42,259 bases of DNA from an uncultured Clostridia bacterium (GTDB lineage: Bacteria > Bacillota > Clostridia > Christensenellales > Aristaeellaceae). Within the stretch, counting starts at the first letter, position 1. Each line of letters begins with the position of its first letter. A program made the position numbers and the translations under genes. Under the pieces are notes generated by a model. It saw only the letters and a list, made by a program, of their open reading frames with translations. It ran no database searches and was not told where the DNA came from. Positions 1 to 6,214 of the stretch are shown one piece after another. The DNA is taken from positions 1 through 42,259 of the forward strand of contig CAKUKM010000019.1 of assembly GCA_934663595.1 (NCBI GenBank). Direction: 5' to 3'.

Positions 1-75
1 GCGATGCGGAAGGGGCTCGAACCCTCGACCTCCAGCGTGACAGGCTGGCATTCTAACCAACTGAACTACCGCACC
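1..75 (-). tRNA. tRNA-Asp (GTC)
   Basis: Read on the minus strand, a full cloverleaf starts at 75. The acceptor arm GGTGCGG pairs with CCGCATC at 3-9. The anticodon stem CCAGC/GCTGG encloses the loop CTGTCAC with anticodon GTC, and the T-arm contains GGTTCGAACC. The discriminator base is G (position 2) and the first C of a likely encoded CCA is position 1, so the 3' end is cut by the window edge. It lies 4 nt after tRNA-Val and is probably co-transcribed with it. Confidence 0.95.
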
Positions 76-79
76 ATCA

Positions 80-155
80 TGGTGGGAACAACAGGGCTCG
101 AACCTGTGACCCTCTGCTTGTAAGGCAGATGCTCTCCCAGCTGAGCTATGCTCCC
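80..155 (-). tRNA. tRNA-Val (TAC)
   Basis: Minus-strand cloverleaf. Acceptor GGGAGCA pairs with TGTTCCC, the D-arm is AGCTCAGCTGGGAGAGC, the anticodon loop CTTACAA carries TAC (Val), and the T-arm contains GGTTCGAACC. The CCA end is encoded at 80-82. It is the first gene of a two-tRNA unit driven by the promoter at 189-217. Confidence 0.96.
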
Positions 156-188
156 CCAACCTTCCGCGTTCCCGCGGCGACATGAACT

Positions 189-217
189 ATAATACACTAA
201 AACATCGCGTTTGTCAA
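189..217 (-). promoter_or_regulatory. sigma-A promoter of the tRNA pair
   Basis: On the minus strand TTGACA (212-217) and TATTAT (189-194) are separated by 17 nt. Transcription would start near 182 and run through tRNA-Val and tRNA-Asp. The -35 is a perfect consensus. Confidence 0.85.
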
Positions 218-228
218 TACCTTTTGCA

Positions 229-248
229 GAAAAAATTGAACTTTTTTC
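229..248 (-). terminator. AT-rich hairpin after the phosphatase gene
   Basis: GAAAAAA and TTTTTTC enclose a 6-nt loop just beyond the stop of the phosphatase gene, before the tRNA promoter. It could terminate the minus-strand signalling operon. The stem is weak, so this is tentative. Confidence 0.35.
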
Positions 249-256
249 CACCGCGC

Positions 257-1426
257 TCAGTAATACTTGACCGTCACGCGCTTGCCCATTTTCTCCAGGC
301 TCTGCGACAGCCGGTCGATCAGCTGAAACTTCGCGCCGAACGCCAGCGACAGCCGCGGATTCTGGTGCGCCGGGTTCATCGCGCAGCCGACGAAAAAGTG
401 AATATCCGTGGCCCTGTCAATCAATTCGCGCGCAATCAGCGAAGCTCCATCGCGCCCGTTCTCCCAGCTCGCAACCAATCGCGTGCCGGACAGGCATTCC
501 TCCATGAATTCCAGCACGCGCGAAATCGTGACCACCGCCTCTGTGGACAGGTCGATTCCCTCCACATGATACACCGGCGGCACGCGATCGTCGGCATAAT
601 CCAGCGAGGTTTCGACCTCCTTGCCCAGATACCGCGCAACGATGCGGTTCGTAGTGCCGCCGCAGACGATTTTCCGGCCCGACTGCGCGAGGAATTCGCG
701 CACCATGACCTCGTCCAGCCCCTCCGACGACGGCGGGCCGATCATCATGCTGGCGGTCTGCCGCCGGCACAGGCGCAGCACGGCGATCGTGGTATCGTCG
801 CCGGGCTTTCCCTCATACAGGCGATTGCACTCCGCGGCCAGCATGCGCGCGATCTGCTTGGCGGTCAGATCGCCGGAATAGTGGTCCTCGAGATACCGAA
901 TGATGTTCTCGCGCCCCCAGCCGAACGCATACGCGCCGCCGAGGCCCGCGTAAATCGCGCCGTCGCTCATGACGACGAACATGTCGCCCTCCTGCGCGTC
1001 GAAACGGCTCTCGTAAATCTTCTTGCCCTCGATCATGCGCGTGCGGTATTCAAAATCGTAATTCCGGCCCTGCTGGAGCACGACGGTGTGCGGATTGTCG
1101 AATCGCGTCAGCTCCACATGCTTCTGATCGAGAATCTTGATGATCGTGAACGTCGAATACGCGATTTTGCGCACATTGCATTCCGGCAGCGTGCGCACGA
1201 TGGTGTTCACGCATTCCTCCACGCTCATGCCGCCGGCCGACATCGTGGCCAGGATCTTGCTGGTGAGCGTGGCCAGTATATTGGCCTTCACGCCGCTTCC
1301 AAGGCCGTCCGCCAGCACGCAGATGGCCGTATCGTCGGCCGAGACAAACTCCGCGCAATCGCCGCAGAGCTGCTCTCCGGCCTTGATCAGGCTGATATAG
1401 CCCCAGTCGATATATAAATCATTCAT
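257..1426 (-). CDS. SpoIIE-family PP2C phosphatase of a hydrogenase-linked signalling module
   Basis: About 389 residues. The first half is a PP2C/SpoIIE-type Ser/Thr phosphatase: metal-binding acidic motifs appear as ADGLGSG near residue 40, MSDGAIYAGLG near 150 and PGDDTTIAVLRL near 205. The last ~170 residues are a separate domain of unknown function (GRKIVCGGTTNRIVARYLG near 245). Such phosphatases dephosphorylate anti-sigma-factor antagonists or similar phosphoproteins. I chose the ATG at 1426, which overlaps the stop of the upstream hydrogenase-like gene by 8 nt; a longer in-frame ORF begins at 1531 inside that gene. Family and coupling suggest it is the output of the redox sensor. No partner kinase or STAS protein is in the window. 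Confidence 0.85.
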   Translation of the reverse strand: MNDLYIDWGYISLIKAGEQLCGDCAEFVSADDTAICVLADGLGSGVKANILATLTSKILATMSAGGMSVEECVNTIVRTLPECNVRKIAYSTFTIIKILDQKHVELTRFDNPHTVVLQQGRNYDFEYRTRMIEGKKIYESRFDAQEGDMFVVMSDGAIYAGLGGAYAFGWGRENIIRYLEDHYSGDLTAKQIARMLAAECNRLYEGKPGDDTTIAVLRLCRRQTASMMIGPPSSEGLDEVMVREFLAQSGRKIVCGGTTNRIVARYLGKEVETSLDYADDRVPPVYHVEGIDLSTEAVVTISRVLEFMEECLSGTRLVASWENGRDGASLIARELIDRATDIHFFVGCAMNPAHQNPRLSLAFGAKFQLIDRLSQSLEKMGKRVTVKYY

Positions 1427-2774
1427 CGCCCTGAATCGCTTCCTTGAGTTTGACCAGCATGACCTTCGTCTCCGCCGTGGTTTCACCCAGAATCGACGCA
1501 ATGTTCTGCGCCACGCGCATCTGCTTTTCAATCAGCTTGTCCGCGGCCTCGAGCGTATTGCCCACGACCGCGCGCGAATGCCGCTCCGCCTTCTCGCGCA
1601 AATACGGCAGACACATGTCCATCTGCGCCCTGCCGTTCAGCAGCGCGCGCGCCATTTCGCGGCAGGTGGGATAGCCACAGCAGCCGCAGTTCAGCGCCGT
1701 TTCCGCAGTATTTTTGTCCAGCCGCGCCAGCACGCGCTCGACCTCTTCCTCCTCCGGCTCGACGCGCACCACCGGATCGGCGGAAAACGATTTGCGAATC
1801 GACCGATCCACGCGAATGCCGAAATCCTGCTCGCCGGCATACGAATTCACCGCCACCGTGCCGCGCACGCGGTTTTCATATCGATTGCTGCGAATGGCCG
1901 GGCCGTTGACGCAGCTGCCCTCACACGCGGTCATTTCCATAAACACGCGCGAGATGCCGTTCTGCCGCAGTTCCTCCAGCGCGGCGATGCAGTCGCCCAC
2001 GCCGTCGATCGAGACGCGATTCCAGCCCTGCACGCGCGTAAACGACTTCACAATGCCGTCCTGGCGCGGATACCGGCGCGCGCGCATGCCGCCCCGCAGC
2101 GCGGGCAAACCGCGATTGACGCACGCCACGCCCGATTCATGCATCCAGCTCTTCAAATCCGAAAACAGAATCGTCTCGTCGCAGCAGCCGGAACTCTCGG
2201 CCAGGCTCTGCTCGGCATAGCACGGCGTGAGATACACGATGAACGCGTCCGGATACCGCTCGCGCAGCATTCGGCAGTGCACCTCCATCGGCGTCTCCAC
2301 CGGCGCCAGATACTTCAGCGCCTCCGGATAGTATTTCCGAATCAGCCGGTTGATCGCGGGGCAGCTCGACGAAATCACCACGTCCTGTTCCTCGCGCTCC
2401 ATGATCTTCACATATTCCGCGCTCACGATTTCCGCGCCGATCGCCGTTTCCTGCACGTCGTAAAATCCGAGCTGACGCAGCGTTTCGCGCAGATCCTCGA
2501 TGGAGCCGACGTCAAAATCCGCAATAAACGCCGGGGAGGCGCTCATTACGACGCGCCTCCCCGAACGAATCTGCCTTCGGATTGCATCGGCGCTCGCATG
2601 TCCGACGCGCCCGTGCCGCGGGCACGTGACCAGACATTCGCCGCATTGAATGCACTCCTTGTGAATAATCTGCGCGCGCCCGTCGGAATAGCGAATCGCC
2701 TTGATCAGGCAGTTTCGGATGCATTTATAGCAGTCGCGGCAGTTTTTTTCATTCAGCCGAATGAACTCCGTCAT
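1419..2774 (-). CDS. sensory-type [FeFe]-hydrogenase homologue with 4Fe-4S domains
   Basis: 451 residues. Two N-terminal ferredoxin clusters (Cys 12, 15, 18, 22 and 41, 44, 47, 51) precede an [FeFe]-hydrogenase large-subunit domain. The three H-cluster signatures are recognisable but altered: L1 reads SSSCPAI instead of TSCCPGW, L2 LTPCYAE, L3 MEMTACEGSCVNG. A Fes-type 4Fe-4S motif (CGCCGYPTC) follows, then a helical tail of ~60 residues. The missing first cysteine of L1 is the proton-transfer cysteine of catalytic enzymes, so a sensory (group C/HydS-like) role is more likely than bulk H2 turnover. Unlike many HydS proteins no PAS domain is obvious. It starts at ATG 2774 behind GGAGGGAGG and is coupled to the phosphatase downstream. 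Confidence 0.82.
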   Translation of the reverse strand: MTEFIRLNEKNCRDCYKCIRNCLIKAIRYSDGRAQIIHKECIQCGECLVTCPRHGRVGHASADAIRRQIRSGRRVVMSASPAFIADFDVGSIEDLRETLRQLGFYDVQETAIGAEIVSAEYVKIMEREEQDVVISSSCPAINRLIRKYYPEALKYLAPVETPMEVHCRMLRERYPDAFIVYLTPCYAEQSLAESSGCCDETILFSDLKSWMHESGVACVNRGLPALRGGMRARRYPRQDGIVKSFTRVQGWNRVSIDGVGDCIAALEELRQNGISRVFMEMTACEGSCVNGPAIRSNRYENRVRGTVAVNSYAGEQDFGIRVDRSIRKSFSADPVVRVEPEEEEVERVLARLDKNTAETALNCGCCGYPTCREMARALLNGRAQMDMCLPYLREKAERHSRAVVGNTLEAADKLIEKQMRVAQNIASILGETTAETKVMLVKLKEAIQGDE

Positions 2775-2816
2775 GGCCGCTTCCTCCCTCCGAAGCAGAT
2801 TGGAATGGTTTTATTC

Positions 2817-3059
2817 TTATTTCAGCTTCTCGAGAACCTCGCTTACAAAGAAGCTCTCGGCGTTCTCCGGCTGAATGCTGGTGGTCACGCCGTCGATGGT
2901 AACGCAAACGCCCGCGCCGCACTGGCCCATGCAGAACTTACCCGCAAGCTCGACCTTGTCCTCGAGATGGTGCTCGCTCACGAGCTCCTTGAACTTGTCC
3001 ACCACGCGCTTGGAGCCCAGAAGATGGCAGGTGCTGCCCACGCAGATCGTAATTTTCAT
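2817..3059 (-). CDS. thioredoxin-like 2Fe-2S ferredoxin (NuoE/HydC-type)
   Basis: 80 residues of the thioredoxin-fold [2Fe-2S] family. The ligand pattern is Cys 6 and Cys 11 (CVGSTC) plus FCMGQCGAGVC near 43-52. Related domains feed electrons in NuoE/HndA and bifurcating hydrogenases. Standing alone before a sensory hydrogenase and a phosphatase it probably exchanges electrons with that sensor. It is the first gene of the operon, with a GAGAGGA ribosome site and the promoter at 3103-3131; 42 nt separate it from the hydrogenase-like gene. Confidence 0.85.
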   Translation of the reverse strand: MKITICVGSTCHLLGSKRVVDKFKELVSEHHLEDKVELAGKFCMGQCGAGVCVTIDGVTTSIQPENAESFFVSEVLEKLK

Positions 3060-3102
3060 GTCGAATCAATCCTCTCTATTCTCTCGATTCATTCCCAAGG
3101 AT

Positions 3103-3131
3103 ACTATAACACAAACCCGCTCCAAAAGCAA
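3103..3131 (-). promoter_or_regulatory. promoter of the hydrogenase-sensor operon
   Basis: Minus strand TTGCTT (3126-3131), 17-nt spacer, TATAGT (3103-3108). It lies 44 nt upstream of the ATG of the 2Fe-2S protein. Confidence 0.65.
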
Positions 3132-3157
3132 TCATTATTAAGATTTCTGTATACGAA

Positions 3158-3183
3158 AAGGAGCGGCCCTTCAGCCGCTCCTT
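3158..3183 (-). terminator. terminator closing the nucleotidase 3' region
   Basis: AAGGAGCGGC and GCCGCTCCTT form a 10-bp stem with a 6-nt loop. On the minus strand it runs into TTTTCG. It closes the long hairpin-rich tail of the nucleotidase transcript, directly after the conserved element at 3181-3235. Confidence 0.65.
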
Positions 3184-3235
3184 AGACTGTCAAAACCCCG
3201 GAGAGCTCGAGAGGGCCAGAGCACTCTCGAACTTC
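3181..3235 (-). repeat. copy 1 of a recurrent 3'-end element
   Basis: About 55 nt closely matching 31828-31882 in reverse complement. Both share an exact 17-nt core GAGAGCTCGAGAGGGCC, then AAAACCCC and AGACT in the same order, with one indel and scattered substitutions. In the sense of its host transcript it reads hairpin, GAGCTCTC, GGGGTTTTGA, AGTCT and then an intrinsic terminator, exactly as in the second copy. Confidence 0.75.
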
Positions 3236-3596
3236 CAATCGTACCCGGCGGCGTGTACGCCGGCAAGGTTGCTTGCCTTTGGCAAGCAAGTCGCTGCGCG
3301 ACCGGCAAAGCTAAATCAAAGATTTGGGGTTGCCGCCTGACGGGCTTTTTTCGCGAAGGGAAATCCCATTTCCCGAGAGCGAAAAAAGATACCTTGCAGA
3401 TTTTGCGCCCGGGGATTTCGAAGAAATCCTAGCAAAATCTGGTAAAGGCTGAAAACCCTTTGGGTTTTCAGGTTTCGCCAAAGGCGAAACTGCCGACGGC
3501 AAAATCGAAGATTTTGACGCGGCACCGTGGGGGTGGCAGTGGCGGGGAAAGCAGTTTCCCCGCCACCAGCATTTCAAAACTTGTTTTGAAATGCTG
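3236..3596 (-). repeat. array of about ten perfect short hairpins in the nucleotidase 3' region
   Basis: No gene is supported in this 360-nt stretch. Nearly every base belongs to an inverted repeat: 3245-3264, 3271-3287, 3313-3325, 3345-3388 (outer stem CTTTTTTCGC/GCGAAAAAAG around GGGAAAT/ATTTCCC), 3413-3429, 3449-3471, 3473-3489, 3501-3515, 3540-3565 and 3567-3596. Loops are mostly AAA, TTT or GAA. The block starts immediately after the nucleotidase stop and ends at the terminator at 3158-3183, so it is probably an elaborate 3' untranslated region. A 19-nt segment (3529-3547) recurs at 42198-42216 in the opposite strand orientation. Confidence 0.75.
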
Positions 3597-5243
3597 TTAT
3601 TCGTGAATCACGATTCTGCCCTGTCCGTAGGGATCCGCGTATTCCTCGCCAACCACGCCGCCGAGGCCCTCGGTGATGTAGTTGATCAGTACCTGGTTGT
3701 CCAGCATCACTTCGTCCTGCAGAATCGTATCCTGCTGGAACATGTTGAAGCCGTCGCCCGCGGACTTGAGCATGTAGTTGTGGGACGCAACGGTATAGGT
3801 CTTCTCGGGATCGACGGGCTCGCCGTTGATCAGCGCGTTTTCCACGCGGCGCGCGCCGGAAACCTCGACGAACATGCCGTTTTCATCGGTCACGACGCTG
3901 GATTCGGTCGCCATGTTGACCTCGAAGGTCATGCCGGAAACGTGCATGAAGCCGCCGTTCTCGTCCGGAAGATTGCGCACGGACATCTCCAAGCAATCCA
4001 GAATCTGCTGGCCGGTCGCTTCCACAACAGTCAGCGCGTTGCCGAACGGATGCACCTTGATGATCTGGCCGTAGGTGATATCGCCCGCCGGGATCGACAC
4101 GCGGATGCCGCCGCCGTTGACGAACGCCACGTCCGCGCCGCTCATGTAGCGATACGCGTCGGCGCACAGGTCGCCCAGGTTCGTCTCCTGAGAGCGGATG
4201 ATGCGGATCGGCTTGCCCTCGGCGTCCACGGCCGTGGGATCGCTGATGGTCAGATCCACGTCGGTGTGCGCGACCACCTTGTTCAGCGTCTCTTCGAACT
4301 GCGCCTTGACGCTTTCAATGTAAGCGGTCGTCTCGTCGTCCTGGAAGATGGATTCGCCGTGCAGGCTGGTTTCCAGCACCGCAGCGCCCTCTTTGTCTTC
4401 GGTAATGGTCAGCACGCCGACGTTTTCCAGCTTCGTGCCGGTGGAGGACAGCAGCACCTCTTCGCGGTCCTTATTCTGCACCACGTCGCCGGAGATCGTG
4501 GAATGCGAATGGCCGTCGAGCACCGCGTCGATTCCGTTGGTATTCACGATCACGTCGGAAGAGGTCCAGGGCTGGCTCGCGCCGTCGGTACCCAGATGCG
4601 CCAGCAGCACGACGATCTCCGCGCCCTCCGCGCGCGCCGCGTCCACGTTCTTCTGAACGACCGCGTAGAGATCCGCGCCGTCGTTGCCGCCGTTGAAGCT
4701 GTAGATGAAGTTGCCGTTTTCATCCTGGAAATAGGTGGGTGTGGACTTCACAAACGCCTCGGGCGTATCCACGCCGACGAACGCGACCTTGTAGCCGCCG
4801 AGCTCGCGAATGACGTAGGGCGTCAGAATCGCATTGCCCTCCAGGTCGGTGAAGTTGCAGCAGACGTAGTCGTACTTCGCCTTGTCCTTCAGCTCCAGGA
4901 AGCGATCCATGCCGTAGTCGAATTCATGATTACCGATCGTGGCCACGCTGTAGCCGACCTCGTTCATGATGTCGACGATGTATTCGCCGGTCGAGATCGT
5001 GCCGATCGCGTCGCCCTGAATGGCGTCGCCATTGTCGACCAGAATCACATCGTAGCCGGCCTTCTCATACGCCTTCTTGTAGGCGACGAGACCGGAGTAA
5101 CCAATGTTGTCGTCGATTCCGCAATGCACGTCGTTGGTGTACAGGATGGCGACCGGCTGGCGCGCGGTCGTCTCCTCGGCAAACGCGAAGCCGCACAGCA
5201 GCAGGGCGATCGCCATGAGAACGGAGAGAATCTTGCGAATCAT
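3597..5243 (-). CDS. secreted 5'-nucleotidase / metallophosphoesterase (UshA/YfkN family)
   Basis: 548 residues beginning with a clear signal peptide (MIRKILSVLMAIALLLCGFA, cleavage near FAFAEE). The N-terminal calcineurin-like domain has the metal motifs TNDVHCG, VDNGDAIQGD, GNHEFDYG, LLAHLG and GHSHS in the expected order. The C-terminal nucleotide-binding domain contains VNGGGIR and YTVASHNYM. Family members hydrolyse extracellular 5'-nucleotides or UDP-sugars to release phosphate and nucleosides. It is monocistronic: own promoter at 5291-5319, ribosome site AAAGGTGG, start ATG 5243, and a hairpin-rich 3' tail. No LPXTG motif or C-terminal membrane segment is seen, so it is probably free or loosely wall-bound. 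Confidence 0.92.
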   Translation of the reverse strand: MIRKILSVLMAIALLLCGFAFAEETTARQPVAILYTNDVHCGIDDNIGYSGLVAYKKAYEKAGYDVILVDNGDAIQGDAIGTISTGEYIVDIMNEVGYSVATIGNHEFDYGMDRFLELKDKAKYDYVCCNFTDLEGNAILTPYVIRELGGYKVAFVGVDTPEAFVKSTPTYFQDENGNFIYSFNGGNDGADLYAVVQKNVDAARAEGAEIVVLLAHLGTDGASQPWTSSDVIVNTNGIDAVLDGHSHSTISGDVVQNKDREEVLLSSTGTKLENVGVLTITEDKEGAAVLETSLHGESIFQDDETTAYIESVKAQFEETLNKVVAHTDVDLTISDPTAVDAEGKPIRIIRSQETNLGDLCADAYRYMSGADVAFVNGGGIRVSIPAGDITYGQIIKVHPFGNALTVVEATGQQILDCLEMSVRNLPDENGGFMHVSGMTFEVNMATESSVVTDENGMFVEVSGARRVENALINGEPVDPEKTYTVASHNYMLKSAGDGFNMFQQDTILQDEVMLDNQVLINYITEGLGGVVGEEYADPYGQGRIVIHE

Positions 5244-5290
5244 GTTGGATTACCACCTTTCCTTGATTTAAGGTCATTGGGTCCAGACCT

Positions 5291-5319
5291 ATTATATAAT
5301 ACTTTTCACAAACTGGCAA
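5291..5319 (-). promoter_or_regulatory. promoter of the 5'-nucleotidase
   Basis: Minus strand TTGCCA (5314-5319), 17-nt spacer, TATAAT (5291-5296). The expected start is near 5284, giving a leader of about 40 nt. Confidence 0.8.
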
Positions 5320-5412
5320 GGGAAAATCCGATCCTTTCGCCCGCGTTCGGGGCCAAAACGCCGTTTCTTTCGCAAAAAGCGGCTTATACGCAAAAAAGCG
5401 CCAAAACATCCT

Positions 5413-5441
5413 TTGACGCGCAGTAAACCTTGTGTTATAAT
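5413..5441 (+). promoter_or_regulatory. promoter of the toxin mRNA
   Basis: TTGACG (5413-5418), 17-nt spacer, TATAAT (5436-5441). Transcription would begin near 5448. The GTGTTATAAT block is also present in the opposing promoter at 5701-5729, as part of an inverted repeat. Confidence 0.85.
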
Positions 5442-5478
5442 GATAATGAAGCCTCGGCTTCCGGCAGGAAGGAAACAG

Positions 5479-5520
5479 ATGGCGCTTGGCTTTTACTCCT
5501 CCCCATACAAAGGGAGGTGA
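5479..5520 (+). CDS. putative 13-residue leader peptide upstream of the toxin
   Basis: ATG at 5479 preceded by GGAAGGAAACAG opens a short frame encoding MALGFYSSPYKGR and ending with TGA at 5518-5520. That stop lies within the toxin ribosome site GGGAGGTGA (5512-5520). The site can pair with CCTCCC (5498-5503), so ribosomes translating this leader would open the hairpin and could couple leader and toxin translation. Position and ribosome site are seen; the coupling is inference. It could be non-coding. Confidence 0.45.
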   Translation: MALGFYSSPYKGR

Positions 5521-5525
5521 TCATC

Positions 5526-5609
5526 ATGACCGATTACGAAATTCTCGCGATTGTACTCATGATCATCACTTTGGCATTCACGATTCATAACGGAAGCCAT
5601 AAGAAGTAA
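5526..5609 (+). CDS. holin-like type I toxin peptide (27 aa)
   Basis: Encodes a 27-residue peptide: acidic start MTDYE, hydrophobic helix ILAIVLMIITLAFTI, polar HNGSHKK tail. This matches the putative holin-like toxin / TxpA-BsrG style of Firmicutes type I toxins, which damage or depolarise the cell membrane. The ATG sits 8 nt after a strong GGAGG within GGGAGGTGA. It has its own promoter (5413-5441) and is faced by an antisense RNA from 5701-5729. The ribosome site can be sequestered in a CCTCCC/GGGAGG hairpin, as in other type I toxin mRNAs. Family assignment is by eye from size, topology and sequence pattern. Confidence 0.8.
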   Translation: MTDYEILAIVLMIITLAFTIHNGSHKK

Positions 5610-5695
5610 AACTAAAGCCGCCATCCAGCGCTAACGGATAGGCGGCTCTCACCACACGGAGGGGAGAAGCCAACCACAAGCGTCATCCCTTCCTG
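5606..5695 (-). ncRNA. candidate antisense RNA antitoxin
   Basis: A perfect minus-strand promoter (5701-5729) starts transcription near 5695 towards the toxin gene. The hairpin at 5616-5647 (AGCCGCC-ATCC / GGAT-A-GGCGGCT) followed on this strand by TTTAGTTTTAC would end it near 5606. The ~90-nt RNA would be fully complementary to the 3' untranslated part of the toxin mRNA and touch its last codons, the geometry of the RatA/TxpA and SR4/BsrG pairs. A 24-codon frame (5686 to 5612) exists inside the RNA but has a poorly spaced ribosome site. Confidence 0.72.
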
Positions 5696-5700
5696 CCGTT

Positions 5701-5729
5701 ATTATAACACGACGGCCGCGCGCTGTCAA
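5701..5729 (-). promoter_or_regulatory. consensus promoter of the antisense RNA
   Basis: Minus strand TTGACA (5724-5729), 17-nt spacer, TATAAT (5701-5706). This perfect sigma-A promoter has no protein gene downstream on its strand, which argues for a strongly transcribed small RNA. Confidence 0.85.
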
Positions 5730-5778
5730 CGCCCGGGATTCATTTTCCCGTCTCCAATGTAAAATAATGCCGATGCTA

Positions 5779-5807
5779 TTGCCTCTTCCCGCCTTCTGTG
5801 CTATAAT
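5779..5807 (+). promoter_or_regulatory. promoter and leader of the rpmE operon
   Basis: TTGCCT (5779-5784), 17 nt, TATAAT (5802-5807), with an extended -10 TGC. The ~65-nt leader that follows is GC-rich (CCGCCGGAGGGGCGACAGTCCGG) and could be an autoregulatory L31 leader; that last point is a guess. Confidence 0.75.
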
Positions 5808-5879
5808 AATCATCGTGTGATTAATCGGATGCCGTCTCCGCCGGAGGGGCGACAGTCCGGTTAGAGTGAGGTGAATACC

Positions 5880-6077
5880 ATGAAGGAAAAGATCCATCCG
5901 AACTACGGCAAGGCGATCGTTCGCTGCATTTGCGGCGAGACGTTTGAAACGGGTTCCGTGAAGAAGGAGCTGCGCGTCGATATCTGCTCGAAGTGCCATC
6001 CTTTCTACACCGGCAAGCAGAAGCTCGTCGATACGGGCGGACGCGTGGACCGCTTCAAGAAGCGCTACGGCATGTAG
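5880..6077 (+). CDS. rpmE: 50S ribosomal protein L31, zinc form
   Basis: 65 residues starting MKEKIHPNYGK. The zinc-binding (C+) type is shown by Cys in CICGETF and CSKCHPFYTGKQK, and the end GGRVDRFKKRYG is diagnostic. L31 is a late-assembling large-subunit protein bridging to the 30S head. I take ATG 5880, 4 nt after GAGGTGAA, rather than the in-frame GTG at 5871. It leads the conserved rpmE-DUF1385-prmC-prfA-tsaC order; the zinc-free paralogue is not in this window. Confidence 0.97.
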   Translation: MKEKIHPNYGKAIVRCICGETFETGSVKKELRVDICSKCHPFYTGKQKLVDTGGRVDRFKKRYGM

Positions 6078-6087
6078 CCTGCATTTG

Positions 6088-6121
6088 GGCATCGGTCGGG
6101 GGAATTCTGGCCGATGCCTTT
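6088..6121 (+). terminator. hairpin after rpmE
   Basis: GGCATCGG and CCGATGCC (6088-6095, 6111-6118) form an 8-bp stem followed by TTTG. A second GC-rich hairpin candidate ends in the T-run at 6180-6185. Together they probably attenuate transcription into the next gene. Confidence 0.5.
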
Positions 6122-6214
6122 GCGGCTTTGCATGCGCGTAAAAGGGCAATCACCGATCGGACGCTTTTGCGCGCCGGTCTTTTTTATTTTTCAAAATCAG
6201 AAATGGAGAGCGCT

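Noticed and set aside
3311..3577. 88-codon minus-strand frame in the nucleotidase 3' region
   Set aside because: It lies entirely in the hairpin array, has no ribosome site and no protein-like pattern.
5612..5686. 24-codon frame in the antisense RNA (starts MTLVVGFSPP)
   Set aside because: The purine-rich stretch is only 1 nt from the ATG and the frame runs through the terminator hairpin; it is best explained as the inverted-repeat arm. Kept only as a note.
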